64,000 nt of DNA from CAVORB01 sp963698495 (GCA_963698495.1 CAVORB010000025.1:122129-186128), one strand, 5' to 3'. Counted from the first letter of the stretch, positions 29,852-38,434 are shown. Translations and numbers: made by a program. The notes: generated from the letters alone by a model not told the origin.

Positions 29852-29957
29852 GCGGGCCGCAGGCGACGATGTCATGGCCCGCACGGGACGCTATCCTTGC
29901 GAGCGTGTCCCGGCAAACCTGAAAACCGTCTTCTATTAACGCGAGAGGTGTCTATCG

Positions 29958-30371
29958 ATGGCGAGCTCCGGAGGTCCCAGGCACGGCAAGTCCGGCAAAC
30001 CGATCGACACGGGAAAGCTCGACCGGGTCGTCGAGGAGGCCCGGCGCGCGCGGGATGAGCGCGATGCGGGTTACCGCGAGCGGGCCCTAAAGCTCTATCC
30101 GTGGGTGTGCGGTCGCTGCGGGCGCGCCTTCACCCGCGAGAACCTGCGCGAGCTCACGGTCCATCACAAGGACATGAATCACGACAACAACCCGACCGAC
30201 GGCAGCAACTGGGAGCTGCTCTGTCTTTATTGCCATGACAACGAGCACCAGAAGTACGAGGAGCATGCGGCCGCGGTCGCCGCCGGGCGCAGCGGCGGGG
30301 GCGATGCCCCGAAACCGGCGACGCATCGCCCCTTTGGCGATTTGGAGGCGTTGCTGAAGAAGAAGGATTGA
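29958..30371 (+). CDS. YajD-family HNH nuclease
   Basis: 137 residues. Central HNH domain: a CGRCGRAF zinc knuckle (~51-58), ELTVHHKDMNHDNNPTDGSNWELLCLYCHDNEHQKYEE with the His-His pair, the Asn and the final CxxCH, giving a beta-beta-alpha-metal fold. The N-terminal GKPIDTGKLDRVV segment resembles YajD. YajD-type proteins are predicted endonucleases without a settled biological role. The Ala/Gly-rich C-terminal extension is low complexity. Confidence 0.88.
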   Translation: MASSGGPRHGKSGKPIDTGKLDRVVEEARRARDERDAGYRERALKLYPWVCGRCGRAFTRENLRELTVHHKDMNHDNNPTDGSNWELLCLYCHDNEHQKYEEHAAAVAAGRSGGGDAPKPATHRPFGDLEALLKKKD

Positions 30372-30451
30372 CCGCGGGTCGCGAGCGGGTCCGTGGCTGG
30401 CCGGTCTGGGGAAACGCGGATCAATTCAGCGCTACTTGCTGGACATGGATG

Positions 30452-30500
30452 CGGCGTGCTGTTTTAGGCCAGGATGGCCGATAAACGGTGTCCGCCCAGG
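30452..30500. repeat. Direct repeat copy 1 with internal palindrome
   Basis: Holds the palindromic core GGCCAGGATGGCC in a ~47-base unit beginning GCGTGCTG and ending GTGTCCGCCCAGG. It matches copy 2 at 30540-30584 base for base over most positions. It lies between the convergent HNH and peroxiredoxin genes. Confidence 0.7.
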
Positions 30501-30539
30501 AACATGCTGATCGATTTGGAACGACCCGCGGCACAGGTG

Positions 30540-30584
30540 GCGTGCTGGTTTTGGCCAGGATGGCCAAAAACCAGCGTCCACCTA
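30540..30584. repeat. Direct repeat copy 2; near-perfect hairpin at the 3' end of bcp
   Basis: The second unit contains CTGGTTTTGGCC-AGGAT-GGCCAAAAACCAG, a long stem with one bulged base, and runs into the peroxiredoxin stop codon. As an RNA on the minus strand it would be a good terminator-like hairpin. It resembles the dispersed REP-type intergenic palindromes of gammaproteobacteria. Confidence 0.7.
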
Positions 30585-31046
30585 GAGAGCGCGTACCAGA
30601 TCCAGGACGTAGCGGGCGTGGCCCTTGGGCTTGATGTCGTAGAGGGCGTGCCGGACCGTGCCCTCCTTGTCGACGACGAAGGTGGAGCGCAGGATGCCGA
30701 AGCGCTTCTCCCCGTGGGCCTCCTTCTCGCGCCACACGCCGTAGGGCTCGCAGGCCTCTCCCTCGGGATCGGCGAGCAAGCGGACGTTGATCCCGTATTT
30801 GTCTCGAAACACCCCATGGCTGGAGCAGTTGTCGCGGCTGATGCCCAGGATCTCCGTGTCCAGGGACTCGAACTCGGGCTGAAGGTCGGTGAACTCCAAC
30901 GCCTCCATCGTGCACCCGGGCGTGTCGTCCTTCGGGTAGAAGTACAGCACCAGGTTCTTGCTGCCCTGGAATTGCTCCAAGTGGACGCGCTCCATGTCGG
31001 CGTCCGGGAGGGAGAACAGCGGGGCCTTGTCTCCGGGCTGCAGCAT
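30582..31046 (-). CDS. bcp: Thioredoxin-dependent peroxiredoxin, BCP/PrxQ type
   Basis: 154 residues. The peroxidatic cysteine is Cys45 in the motif YPKDDTPGCTMEALEF. The common BCP resolving cysteine five residues later is replaced by Leu50. Another cysteine, Cys74 (ISRDNCSSHGVF), sits where some PrxQ proteins carry the alpha-3 resolving cysteine. It reduces hydrogen peroxide and alkyl hydroperoxides using thioredoxin. Remaining family features: GILRSTFVVDKEGTVRHALYDIKPKGHA. Its 3' end overlaps a palindromic repeat. Confidence 0.93.
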   Translation of the reverse strand: MLQPGDKAPLFSLPDADMERVHLEQFQGSKNLVLYFYPKDDTPGCTMEALEFTDLQPEFESLDTEILGISRDNCSSHGVFRDKYGINVRLLADPEGEACEPYGVWREKEAHGEKRFGILRSTFVVDKEGTVRHALYDIKPKGHARYVLDLVRAL

Positions 31047-31236
31047 CTGAGTTCGCTCCCATGGTGGGTGTCGTGAGGTCGAGCCCAGCGGCTCGCGCGG
31101 CGATCGCTTGATCCCGATCGGCGGGTCTCAATCGTCTGCTCTTTCTTGTTCGTTTGGTCCTTGCGTCGGCAACAACACCGGCGGCCGAGCTGGTGCATCG
31201 CCATGAGCGGGAATTTAGGGACCGCAGGGCGGCGCG

Positions 31237-32583
31237 TCAACCGGATCGCGGCTCGGGTTTGACCTCGCCCTCACCCCCGGGCGGCGGCAGGATCACGCTG
31301 GCGACGGTTCCGCCCCCCTGACGCCGGGTCAGGTGGATCTCCATGCCGTTGGCGACGGCAAGCTGTCGCGCCACGGCAAGCCCCAGCCCGCTGCCGCCGG
31401 TGCGCCGGTTGCGCGAGTGCTCCAGGCGGTAGAAGGGCCGGAACACCGCCTCGCGCTCCTCCTCCGGGATGCCCGGGCCGCGATCGAGCACGAAAACAAT
31501 CGGCGGTCGGTGCTGGCAGTCCAGGTGCAACTGGACCTGGTCGTGGCTGTACCTCAGCCCGTTCTCCAGCAGGTTGCCGACGATGCGCCTCAGGGCCAAG
31601 GGATTCACCCGGTGATGGCAGGGGCCTGGCGCCTGCCAGGAAACGCGGCGGCGGTCCGCGGCCAGATCGCCGATCAGCGCGCGCACGTCCACCGCTTGCC
31701 GCTCACCGGCGCCCATGGTCTTGCCGAGCTCCACCGTCTGCGAGATCAGGGCGTTCATCTCGTCGAGGTCCCGCTCCATGCGCGCCAGGAGGGCACTGTC
31801 CGCGTCCGGGCGGAGCATCTCCAGGGCCAGGCGCAGGCGCGTCAGGGGTGTGCGCAGATCGTGGGAGATGCCGGCGAGGAGGAGGGTGCGGTTCGCGAGC
31901 AGCTCGCGAACCTGCCGGCTCATCTCGTTGAACTGACGGGCCAGACTCGCCAACTCTTTGGGGCCGGTTTCTGGCAGCGGGTTGGGCGATCGGCCCTTGG
32001 CGACCTGTTCGGCGGCCTTCGACAGACCCTCCAGAGGGGCGGTCACGCGCCTCGCCAAGACCGCCGCGGTGAGCACGACCAGGATCAGCGCGGCCGCGAC
32101 GATCACGGCCACACCTTCCAAGGGGCGCGTTTGGACGCGGTCACGGGGAAAGCCTGCCCAGACGTTGTCTTTGCCCGCGTCGATCTGGACCCAGAACCAG
32201 CGCTTACCCTCGGTGAGGTTGCTCATGATCGTCACGGGCTGCCCGACCCGCTCCTGGAGGGAGAGCTGCAGGCGCCGTACGTACGGGAAAAAGTAGGGCT
32301 CAAGCCCGGCGGGCGTCTGCGGTTCGTCGAGCAGCCGAAGCCCGTATTCCTGCGTAATCTTGTCTTTGTATTCCGGGCGCACCTGCGGGGGCAGCTGAAC
32401 CAGCGTGCGTGCGGACAGCACCATGAACGCCGCCATGTCCTGGCTGGACCGGTCCGCCACCGGGACGAGGGCGTAGTAGACCACCGCGGCGAAGGTGAGG
32501 AGTGCGAACAGGCCGAAGGTGAATACCAGGGTGAGCAGCGCGCGCCCGAACAGGGTCTCCGGGAGCCGGATAAGGCGAATCAC
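31237..32583 (-). CDS. EnvZ-like sensor histidine kinase
   Basis: 448 residues. It has TM1 at ~12-40, a short periplasmic region with VTIMSNLTEGKRWFWVQID, TM2 at ~158-180 and HAMP. HisKA has His near 240 (LLAGISHDLRTPLTRLRLALEML), and HATPase_c carries GNLLENGLRYS, LDRGPGIPEEE and GGSGLGLAVARQLA. The arrangement is that of EnvZ, the osmosensor partner of OmpR. The start overlaps the upstream regulator's stop by 4 bases (ATGA). It probably senses osmotic or envelope conditions, by analogy only. Confidence 0.93.
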   Translation of the reverse strand: MIRLIRLPETLFGRALLTLVFTFGLFALLTFAAVVYYALVPVADRSSQDMAAFMVLSARTLVQLPPQVRPEYKDKITQEYGLRLLDEPQTPAGLEPYFFPYVRRLQLSLQERVGQPVTIMSNLTEGKRWFWVQIDAGKDNVWAGFPRDRVQTRPLEGVAVIVAAALILVVLTAAVLARRVTAPLEGLSKAAEQVAKGRSPNPLPETGPKELASLARQFNEMSRQVRELLANRTLLLAGISHDLRTPLTRLRLALEMLRPDADSALLARMERDLDEMNALISQTVELGKTMGAGERQAVDVRALIGDLAADRRRVSWQAPGPCHHRVNPLALRRIVGNLLENGLRYSHDQVQLHLDCQHRPPIVFVLDRGPGIPEEEREAVFRPFYRLEHSRNRRTGGSGLGLAVARQLAVANGMEIHLTRRQGGGTVASVILPPPGGEGEVKPEPRSG

Positions 32584-33284
32584 GGCTCGCCCTTCGGGGT
32601 GAACAGGTACCCCTTGCCCCAGACGGTGCGGATGTAGCGTGGGTGCTTGGTGTCAGGCTCGATCTTCGCCCGAAGCCTGGCGACCTGGACGTCGATGCTG
32701 CGGTCGAAGGGGGAGCGTTCGTAACCCTTGAGCAGGTCGAGCAGCCGATCACGGTCGAGCACGCGGTTGGGGTGCTCGGCGAGTACCTGAAGTAGGTCGA
32801 ACTCGCGGCTGGTAAGGGGGACGGTCTCGCCGTTCTTGCTGAGCTCGCGGGCCTCGACATCCATGCGGAAATCGCCGAACTCAATGACGCCAGCCGTCGC
32901 TCCCTGGGGTTGGGCGTGTCTTCTCAGCACGGCCCGGATGCGTGCCAGCAGCTCGCGGGGGTTGAACGGCTTGGCCAGATAGTCGTCCGCGCCGACCTCG
33001 AGGCCCACGATGCGGTCCACGTCATCACCCCTCGCGGAGAGCATGATGATCGGCACCTGGGAATCCTTGCGCAGTTGCCGTGCCAGTGTGAGCCCGTCCT
33101 CGCCCGGCAGCATCAGGTCCAGGATCAGCAGATCGGCGGTCTCCCGGGCGAGCCAGGCGTGCATGGCCGCGCCGTCCTCCACAGCCGAGACTTCATAACC
33201 CTCGCGACGCAGGTAGTCGCTCAGCAGGAGCCGCAGATCCGCGTCGTCGTCCACCACCAGGATACGGGAAGGCCGGATTGCCAT
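32580..33284 (-). CDS. ompR: OmpR-family response regulator
   Basis: 234 residues. The receiver has DDD at 12-14, phospho-Asp56 (LLILDLMLPGEDG), Thr/Ser switch (MLSARGDD) and Lys105 region (LAKPFNPREL). The C-terminal winged helix ends with FDRSIDVQVARLRAKIEPDTKHPRYIRTVWGKGYLF, very close to OmpR itself. Transcribed first in a two-gene operon with the EnvZ-like kinase. In relatives it controls porin and other envelope genes. Confidence 0.93.
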   Translation of the reverse strand: MAIRPSRILVVDDDADLRLLLSDYLRREGYEVSAVEDGAAMHAWLARETADLLILDLMLPGEDGLTLARQLRKDSQVPIIMLSARGDDVDRIVGLEVGADDYLAKPFNPRELLARIRAVLRRHAQPQGATAGVIEFGDFRMDVEARELSKNGETVPLTSREFDLLQVLAEHPNRVLDRDRLLDLLKGYERSPFDRSIDVQVARLRAKIEPDTKHPRYIRTVWGKGYLFTPKGEP

Positions 33285-33461
33285 GTGTCTGCCTGAACAG
33301 GTCGTTGGTCGCGCACAGCAAAAGGCTTTAATTACAGACTCTTACGCGCTTGAGAATGGCGCTGCATCCCTGCGCCGTGGGAAGCGTTCAATCGAGTCAG
33401 CGTTTCGCTGGGCGCTTCGGGCCGATACAAAATGAAACAATTTCAGTATATACGGAAATAC

Positions 33462-33491
33462 TTAAGCAATCATTCAAACAGACAATAGAAT
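33462..33491 (+). promoter_or_regulatory. Possible sigma-70-type promoter for the 30-aa peptide gene
   Basis: An AT-rich patch in otherwise GC-rich DNA holds TTAAGC and TAGAAT 18 bases apart, about 70 bases ahead of a small ORF with a good ribosome site. The -35 match is poor, so this is tentative. The 280-base gap between ompR and that ORF shows nothing else clear. Confidence 0.3.
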
Positions 33492-33564
33492 CGTCCGCAG
33501 ATTGTGGCGGACGGGTCGTGACCCGTGTTGTCCACGGCTTTCCTGAATTCGGAGGCACCAAACC

Positions 33565-33657
33565 ATGAGCTTCGACGCATTGACCATTGCAGGCATTCTG
33601 TCCGCTGCCCTTTCGGGCGGATTCTTCATCGCGCTCGTGACTTGCAACGACAGCTGA
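33565..33657 (+). CDS. Small hydrophobic peptide (30 aa)
   Basis: ATG at 33565 with GGAGG 9 bases upstream; stop at 33655-33657. The product begins MSFDALTIAGILSAALSGG, continues with a hydrophobic stretch and ends VTCNDS. It is one predicted membrane helix with a single Cys near the end. A strong rho-independent terminator lies 80 bases downstream and an AT-rich promoter-like patch upstream, so this is an independent transcription unit. No family recognised. Candidates include a small membrane protein regulating a transporter or kinase, or a type I toxin, although no antisense RNA is visible. Confidence 0.6.
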   Translation: MSFDALTIAGILSAALSGGFFIALVTCNDS

Positions 33658-33737
33658 CGGCGCCGCCGTCGGGGGCATATGGGATGGAAAGCCGGGGATA
33701 AACCGGTAAGACCAGTTTCTGGGCAGCAAGCCTATTG

Positions 33738-33781
33738 GGCCGTTGGGGCAGCTACACACCCTGCACGAACGGCCTTTTTTT
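33738..33781 (+). terminator. Strong rho-independent terminator
   Basis: Outer stem GGCCGTT/AACGGCC and inner GCAG/CTGC stem, followed immediately by seven T residues. It closes the transcription unit of the 30-aa peptide gene. Confidence 0.85.
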
Positions 33782-34091
33782 ATGGCGCCTCATCGACCGC
33801 CGGATGCTCGACCCCTGTATTTCGCGCACCGCCGCGTCCGCGCTCTCCGGGCCGCTCGGCGCCAGACGGAGACGGGTTTGCGGGGGCGAGGGCCTCCTCC
33901 AGCAACCGGAGGGTTCCTTCGAGGTCGCGGCGCACGTCTCCGACGACCCGGAAAAGAACCGGGTCGACCTCCGCAAGGAGGCCCTTGCGCTCCGCCCTTG
34001 GTAGCGGATTTCCCTCGGGCGAACGCTCTTCCAAGCCGAGCAGCTCGAGGTCCGAATCGGTGATTTGCTTGAGATGGATTCCGCGCGTCAT
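33780..34091 (-). CDS. Hypothetical protein downstream of adk
   Basis: 103 residues from the ATG at 34091; a TTG at 34142 is also in frame. The first ~65 residues look like a real soluble domain (MTRGIHLKQITDSDLELLGL, then LLAEVDPVLFRVVGDVRRDL). The tail is Gly/Arg/Glu-rich and runs into the terminator of the opposite-strand peptide gene. It lies 117 bases after adk beyond a hairpin. No family recognised. Confidence 0.5.
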   Translation of the reverse strand: MTRGIHLKQITDSDLELLGLEERSPEGNPLPRAERKGLLAEVDPVLFRVVGDVRRDLEGTLRLLEEALAPANPSPSGAERPGERGRGGARNTGVEHPAVDEAP

Positions 34092-34168
34092 CGCGGTCTG
34101 CGGGATACCGGTAGGTTCTCGGTGGTCGTTAAGATACCTCAAAACCAGGCCGGGCGGGAAAGCGAGCC

Positions 34169-34195
34169 GCCGGCGGGTGCGACTACCCCGCCGGC
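34169..34195 (-). terminator. Hairpin after adk
   Basis: A 9-bp perfect GC stem (GCCGGCGGG / CCCGCCGGC) with a 9-base loop lies 13 bases past the adk stop. It has no clear U-run, so it is a probable transcript 3' end or stabiliser. Confidence 0.55.
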
Positions 34196-34207
34196 TGGGG
34201 CTGGAGA

Positions 34208-34849
34208 TCAGGCGCCGACGTGTGCGCGGATGGATGCCACCACGGAGTCGCTGGAGGTGGCGTTGACGTCGAGCAGGAGGCCCTCGCTGCGGTAGAAGTC
34301 CGCCAGGGGGGCGGTCTTCTGGTTATAGACGTCGAGCCGGTTTGAAATCGCCTCCTCGGTCTCGTCGTCGCGCTGCACCACCTTGCCGCCGCACTTGTCG
34401 CAGACGCCCTCGACCTTGGTCGGCATGCTCTTGACGTTGTAGATGGCGCCGCAATCCACGCAGGTGCGCCGGGTCGTCAGGCGATCGAGGATCACGTCTC
34501 GCGGCACGTCCAGGTTGACCGCCGCCTGCAGGGTGATGCCGAGGTCGGCGAGCAGGTCCTTGAGCTGCTCGGCCTGCGGTATGGTGCGCGGAAAGCCGTC
34601 GAGCAGGAAGCCGGCCTGGCAGTCGTCCTCCTTCAGGCGCTCCTTCATGATGCCCATGATCAGCTCGTCCGGAACCAGGTCACCGGCATCCATGTAGGCC
34701 TTGGCCTGCTTGCCCAGCTCGGTACCGTCCTTGACCGCGGCGCGCAGGATGTCGCCGGTGGATATCTGCACGGAACCGTCGATGGCCGTCAGCATCTTGG
34801 CCACGGTGCCCTTTCCAGCGCCGGGGGCGCCCAACAGGATCAGTCTCAT
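34208..34849 (-). CDS. adk: Adenylate kinase with Cys4 zinc-type LID
   Basis: 213 residues. It converts ATP + AMP to 2 ADP. The P-loop is GAPGAGKGT at 7-15. The AMP site contains STGDILRAAV, and GFPRTIPQAEQL follows. The LID domain (~122-160) carries CVDCGAIYN and CDKCGG, four cysteines able to hold zinc as in Gram-positive enzymes. Enterobacterial Adk has no such site. Length and order are normal. Confidence 0.96.
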   Translation of the reverse strand: MRLILLGAPGAGKGTVAKMLTAIDGSVQISTGDILRAAVKDGTELGKQAKAYMDAGDLVPDELIMGIMKERLKEDDCQAGFLLDGFPRTIPQAEQLKDLLADLGITLQAAVNLDVPRDVILDRLTTRRTCVDCGAIYNVKSMPTKVEGVCDKCGGKVVQRDDETEEAISNRLDVYNQKTAPLADFYRSEGLLLDVNATSSDSVVASIRAHVGA

Positions 34850-35128
34850 CTGCTACTCCCAAGTCGTGAAGGATGGATCATCTTTGCGGGCGGCGCCGGC
34901 GCGGTGGCTGGCGGCACGCGGACCGGGCATTTTCGCCTGTTACACGGGCTTGGATCAAGGTGAGCGCTGTCTCGAAAGGCCGGTTCCGCAGCGGTGCGTT
35001 GCCGCAGGGGTGCTGGCCCGACCACTGCCCCGGTGCTCTCGGCCCTTTAGGCGAGTGCAATCCTGCGCCTACCGCGGCGAATCCGTGTGGCGTGCCGAGC
35101 TCGTCCAGAACGGCCCATAATCAGCGTC

Positions 35129-37567
35129 CTAACTGGTGCGGCTGCGGCGCACCCAACTGGTCAGGTTGCGGTGCAGCTCCTTGAGTCCGACCGGCTTGCT
35201 CATGTAGTCGTCCATCCCCACCTGCAGGCAGCGTTCGCGGTCACCCGGCATCGCCAGGGCAGTCAGGGCGATGATCGGCGTGGTGCGCAGGGCGGGGGTC
35301 GCCCGCAGCCTGCGCGCGGCCTCCAGGCCATCCATGACGGGCATCTGAACGTCCATCAGAATCACCTGAGGGAGCTCGTTTCTGGCCTGGGCGATCGCTT
35401 CCTCGCCGTTACGCGCCGTCAACACCTCCCAACCCCTGATGCGAAGGTAGGTCGAGAGCATCTCAAGGTTGCCCTCGTTGTCCTCGGCGAGCAGCACCTT
35501 CGGGTGATCCATGGCCGGCGTCTGCGCCCCGGCCTGTTCGGCGGTCGATTCTTCCTCCGGGACATGGGACGCGCTTTGACCGCCGGGGTCCCAGGGCAGG
35601 ATCACGGTGAAGCGGCTGCCCCTGCCGATCTCGCTCTCCACGCGAATAACGCCACCGTGCAGCTGCGCCATGCCGTAAGCGAGTGCGAGACCGAGGCCGG
35701 TGCCGTCGTACTGTCGAGACAGTCTGCTGTCGAGCTGTACGAAGGGCTTGAACAGGTGCTCGTGTTGTTCCGGCGAGATCCCGACGCCGGTGTCCCAGAC
35801 GCTGATCCGCACCTCTCGCGTGCTGGCGTCCCCCTCGACATCCAGGCCGATGCGCCCGCCTTCGGGGGTGAACTTCACCGCGTTGCCGAGCAGATTGACC
35901 AACATCTGCTTGAGGCGGCGGCTGTCGCCTCGCACCAGGCGTACCGCGGGGTCGATGTTCGCCTCGATGCTGATCCTCTTGGACTTGGCGGGCTGGCGGA
36001 TCAGCCGCAGGCTGGCGTCCCACAGCTGGTTCACCGGTACCTGGTCCCAGCGCAGGTTCATTCTGCCGGAGGCGACCCGGGACATGTCCAGGATGTCGTT
36101 GATCAGCTCCAGCAGATGCGTACCGTTGTCGTGGATGGTGTGGGCCGCCCTGGCCTGCTGTTCGTTCAGCCCGCCGAGGAGGCCGTCCTCCATGGTCTCC
36201 GAGAGGCCGAGGATGGAGGTGAGTGGCGTGCGCAGCTCATGGCTCATGGCGGCGAGAAACTCGTCCTTCGCCTCAGCCGTGCGGGCGAGCTCCGCGTTCG
36301 CCCGGTCCAGCTCCGCCGTGCGCTCGAGTACCCGTTCGGCAAGTCGTGCGCGCTCCTCCGTGAGCGCGTCATGCGCCTCCCGCAGCTCCGCCTCGGCGTG
36401 CTTGCGCTCCGAGATATCCGAAAAGTTCACCACCGAGCCGACCAGCTGTCCGCCGCGGTAGATGGGGTTGGCGTGATACTCGACCGGAAAGCTGGTGCCG
36501 TCCGCGCGCCAGAAAACCTCGTCGTCGACGTGGGCGGGCACTCCGTCGCGATAAGTCTGGCAGGCCTTGCAGCGTGCAGCGGCGTAAGGGGCGCCGTCGG
36601 CGAACGAGTGATGCATGAGGGCGTGCATGTCCTTTCCGGTCAGCTCGCCCGCGTCCTCGTATCCCAGCATCCGGGCGCTCGAGGGGTTGCAGAAGATGCA
36701 GCAGCCCTGGGTGTCCACCCCGTAGATGCCCTCGCTGGTGGACTCCAGCAGGAGCCGGATTCTGGCCTCGCTTTGGCGCAGGTTCTCCCGGTAGCTCTCC
36801 AGGTTCCCCTGCATGGTCTTCAGTGCCGCGAGCATCTGCCCGTTCTCGTCCCCGCCCGTCACCTTGATCGGCGTCGAGAAGTCGCCGGCGCTGACGCGGC
36901 GGGCGATCGCCGTGGCGGTGGCGATGGGGCGGCCGATGGTGCGGTCTACCAGCCAGATCAGGAAGAGGACCGCGCCGGTCATGACCCCGACCATCAGCAC
37001 GAAGATGCGCTGCTCCACGTATTGGGTGGATGCGTCGATCTGCTTCAGCTCCAGGTCTTTGTGGGCGAGCGTCGCCTGGACCACGCCGTCGATCAGGTCG
37101 GTGGGCTCACGGTCGATCCCGCGGACCCTGCGGTCGACGACCAGCTGCGGGCTTTCGTCTCCGGGGCGGTAGTGCTCGAGGGCGGCCCGGTATTGCGTGC
37201 CCAGTCGGATGTGCGCCTTCAGGAACTGCTCGGCCGTGGTGCGGGCGTCCTGGTTGTCGCCCAGCATCTCGACCAGGCGCCCGATCACCTCGCGCGTCAG
37301 GCCCTCCTCTTGTGCGAACTGTGCGAGGTACTGTTCGTAGAGCGCCTGGTCCTGACCGCGCAGGAGCACGTTCTTCCACTCCTGCACCTGCTTCTTGAAA
37401 TGCACCTGAGCGGAGAGGGCGGTCGCCACGGCACGCGAGCTTGCCTCCCGGACCTCGGACTCGCGGATCGACGCCTGTTTGTAGAGGTAAAGCCCGTAGA
37501 GCCCCGCCCCGAGGTTGATGACCAGCACGGCGATCAACCCGGTCGCAAACCTGGTTCGGATATTCAT
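35129..37567 (-). CDS. Hybrid sensor histidine kinase (HAMP-PAS-HisKA-HATPase-REC)
   Basis: 812 residues. TM1 at ~8-30, a helical periplasmic four-helix-type sensor to ~190, TM2 at ~190-212 and HAMP (~212-265). The PAS domain at ~270-390 includes an unusual CKACQTYRDGVPAHVDDEVFWR segment. A coiled coil leads to HisKA with His near 440 (FLAAMSHELRTPLTSILGL) and HATPase_c with MLVNLLGNAVKFTPEGG, VWDTGVGISPEQ and GTGLGLALAYGMAQ. The receiver has an intact phospho-Asp near 738 (VILMDVQMPVMDGLEAARR). It stands alone, so its output partner is elsewhere. Confidence 0.93.
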   Translation of the reverse strand: MNIRTRFATGLIAVLVINLGAGLYGLYLYKQASIRESEVREASSRAVATALSAQVHFKKQVQEWKNVLLRGQDQALYEQYLAQFAQEEGLTREVIGRLVEMLGDNQDARTTAEQFLKAHIRLGTQYRAALEHYRPGDESPQLVVDRRVRGIDREPTDLIDGVVQATLAHKDLELKQIDASTQYVEQRIFVLMVGVMTGAVLFLIWLVDRTIGRPIATATAIARRVSAGDFSTPIKVTGGDENGQMLAALKTMQGNLESYRENLRQSEARIRLLLESTSEGIYGVDTQGCCIFCNPSSARMLGYEDAGELTGKDMHALMHHSFADGAPYAAARCKACQTYRDGVPAHVDDEVFWRADGTSFPVEYHANPIYRGGQLVGSVVNFSDISERKHAEAELREAHDALTEERARLAERVLERTAELDRANAELARTAEAKDEFLAAMSHELRTPLTSILGLSETMEDGLLGGLNEQQARAAHTIHDNGTHLLELINDILDMSRVASGRMNLRWDQVPVNQLWDASLRLIRQPAKSKRISIEANIDPAVRLVRGDSRRLKQMLVNLLGNAVKFTPEGGRIGLDVEGDASTREVRISVWDTGVGISPEQHEHLFKPFVQLDSRLSRQYDGTGLGLALAYGMAQLHGGVIRVESEIGRGSRFTVILPWDPGGQSASHVPEEESTAEQAGAQTPAMDHPKVLLAEDNEGNLEMLSTYLRIRGWEVLTARNGEEAIAQARNELPQVILMDVQMPVMDGLEAARRLRATPALRTTPIIALTALAMPGDRERCLQVGMDDYMSKPVGLKELHRNLTSWVRRSRTS

Positions 37568-37704
37568 CGCGACAGCTGGTCGACCGTCGGACGGGCGATG
37601 CTGGTATCCTGCATTCTCGGCTCCGGCGCGGCAGCCCTGGTTCGTGCGGGCGAGCCTACAAGGTACCCGGAGTCATGGATCCGGGCCAGAAACGGGAGGT
37701 TATC

Positions 37705-38022
37705 ATGCTGGTCACCTTCAAGACCGAGGCCTACGCGAGCATCACCATGTTCGGCGATGTCGCGGTGGCGCTACTCAAGCTCATGGGGCACAGCGGAAAG
37801 GTTCCCGGCGCCATGATGCCCGAGGACATTCCGGACGCTCTTCAGCGGCTCAAGGCGGCGGTCGCCGCCAGCCCGGACGCGACCCTGGACCCGGACGGCG
37901 ATCGGGAGCGGAAAGACGAGGCCGAGAACGAGCATGTCAGTCTCGCCAACCGGGCTCTGCCCCTGATCGAGCTCCTCACCGCCGCCGCGGACCGGCAGAA
38001 GTACGTCATGTGGGAAACTTGA
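37705..38022 (+). CDS. DUF1840-family protein
   Basis: 105 residues from the ATG at 37705, which has GGGAGG at ideal spacing; an upstream in-frame ATG at 37675 lacks a site. It begins MLVTFKTEAYASITMFGDVA and contains the GHSGKVPGAMMPEDIPDAL and LANRALPLIELLTAAADRQKYVMWE segments characteristic of the family. Function unknown; cytosolic. Convergent with the next gene with a gap of 10 bases. Confidence 0.88.
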   Translation: MLVTFKTEAYASITMFGDVAVALLKLMGHSGKVPGAMMPEDIPDALQRLKAAVAASPDATLDPDGDRERKDEAENEHVSLANRALPLIELLTAAADRQKYVMWET

Positions 38023-38032
38023 GCGCCCTGGC

Positions 38033-38434
38033 TCAGGGTTGCTTCCCGCAGGGGAAGGCCGCGACCAGCGCATGCAGCACCACCTCCGCGGCGGGATCCC
38101 TCAGCTCGCCCTTGTGGTTCGCGCCGTAGCGGACGTAGGCATCGGCCAGTGCCGACGCGGTGACCGTCTCCGGGGTGCAGAACATGGGGTCCTGTGCTGT
38201 GCCGAGGTGCAGCAGGCGGATCGATTCCTCGACCCCGCTCACGAATCCCGCGCAGTAGCGCCTGCGCTCGCGCCCGATACTCGTCAGCCGGCTGGATGCG
38301 CACGCCCTGAGCAGATCGCCGGCGCTTTGCTGTTGCGGGAACTGGGGCTCCATCTCCTCATCCGGGGCTTGCGAGAACGCCGGTGCGGAGAGGGCGATTG
38401 TCAGGACAAGGGCCAAGATCGTTCGCGTCACCAT
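38033..38434 (-). CDS. Secreted Rap1a/Tai-like domain protein
   Basis: 133 residues from the ATG at 38434 with GAGGAG upstream. A signal peptide is cleaved near APAFS-QAPDE. The mature part has four cysteines (ACAS, YCAGFV, FCTPE, FPCGK) and the YCAGFVSGVEESIRLL pattern seen in Rap1a/Tai proteins. Some of these are periplasmic immunity proteins to type VI-secreted amidases, but many members have no known effector. No effector gene is adjacent. Confidence 0.7.
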   Translation of the reverse strand: MVTRTILALVLTIALSAPAFSQAPDEEMEPQFPQQQSAGDLLRACASSRLTSIGRERRRYCAGFVSGVEESIRLLHLGTAQDPMFCTPETVTASALADAYVRYGANHKGELRDPAAEVVLHALVAAFPCGKQP

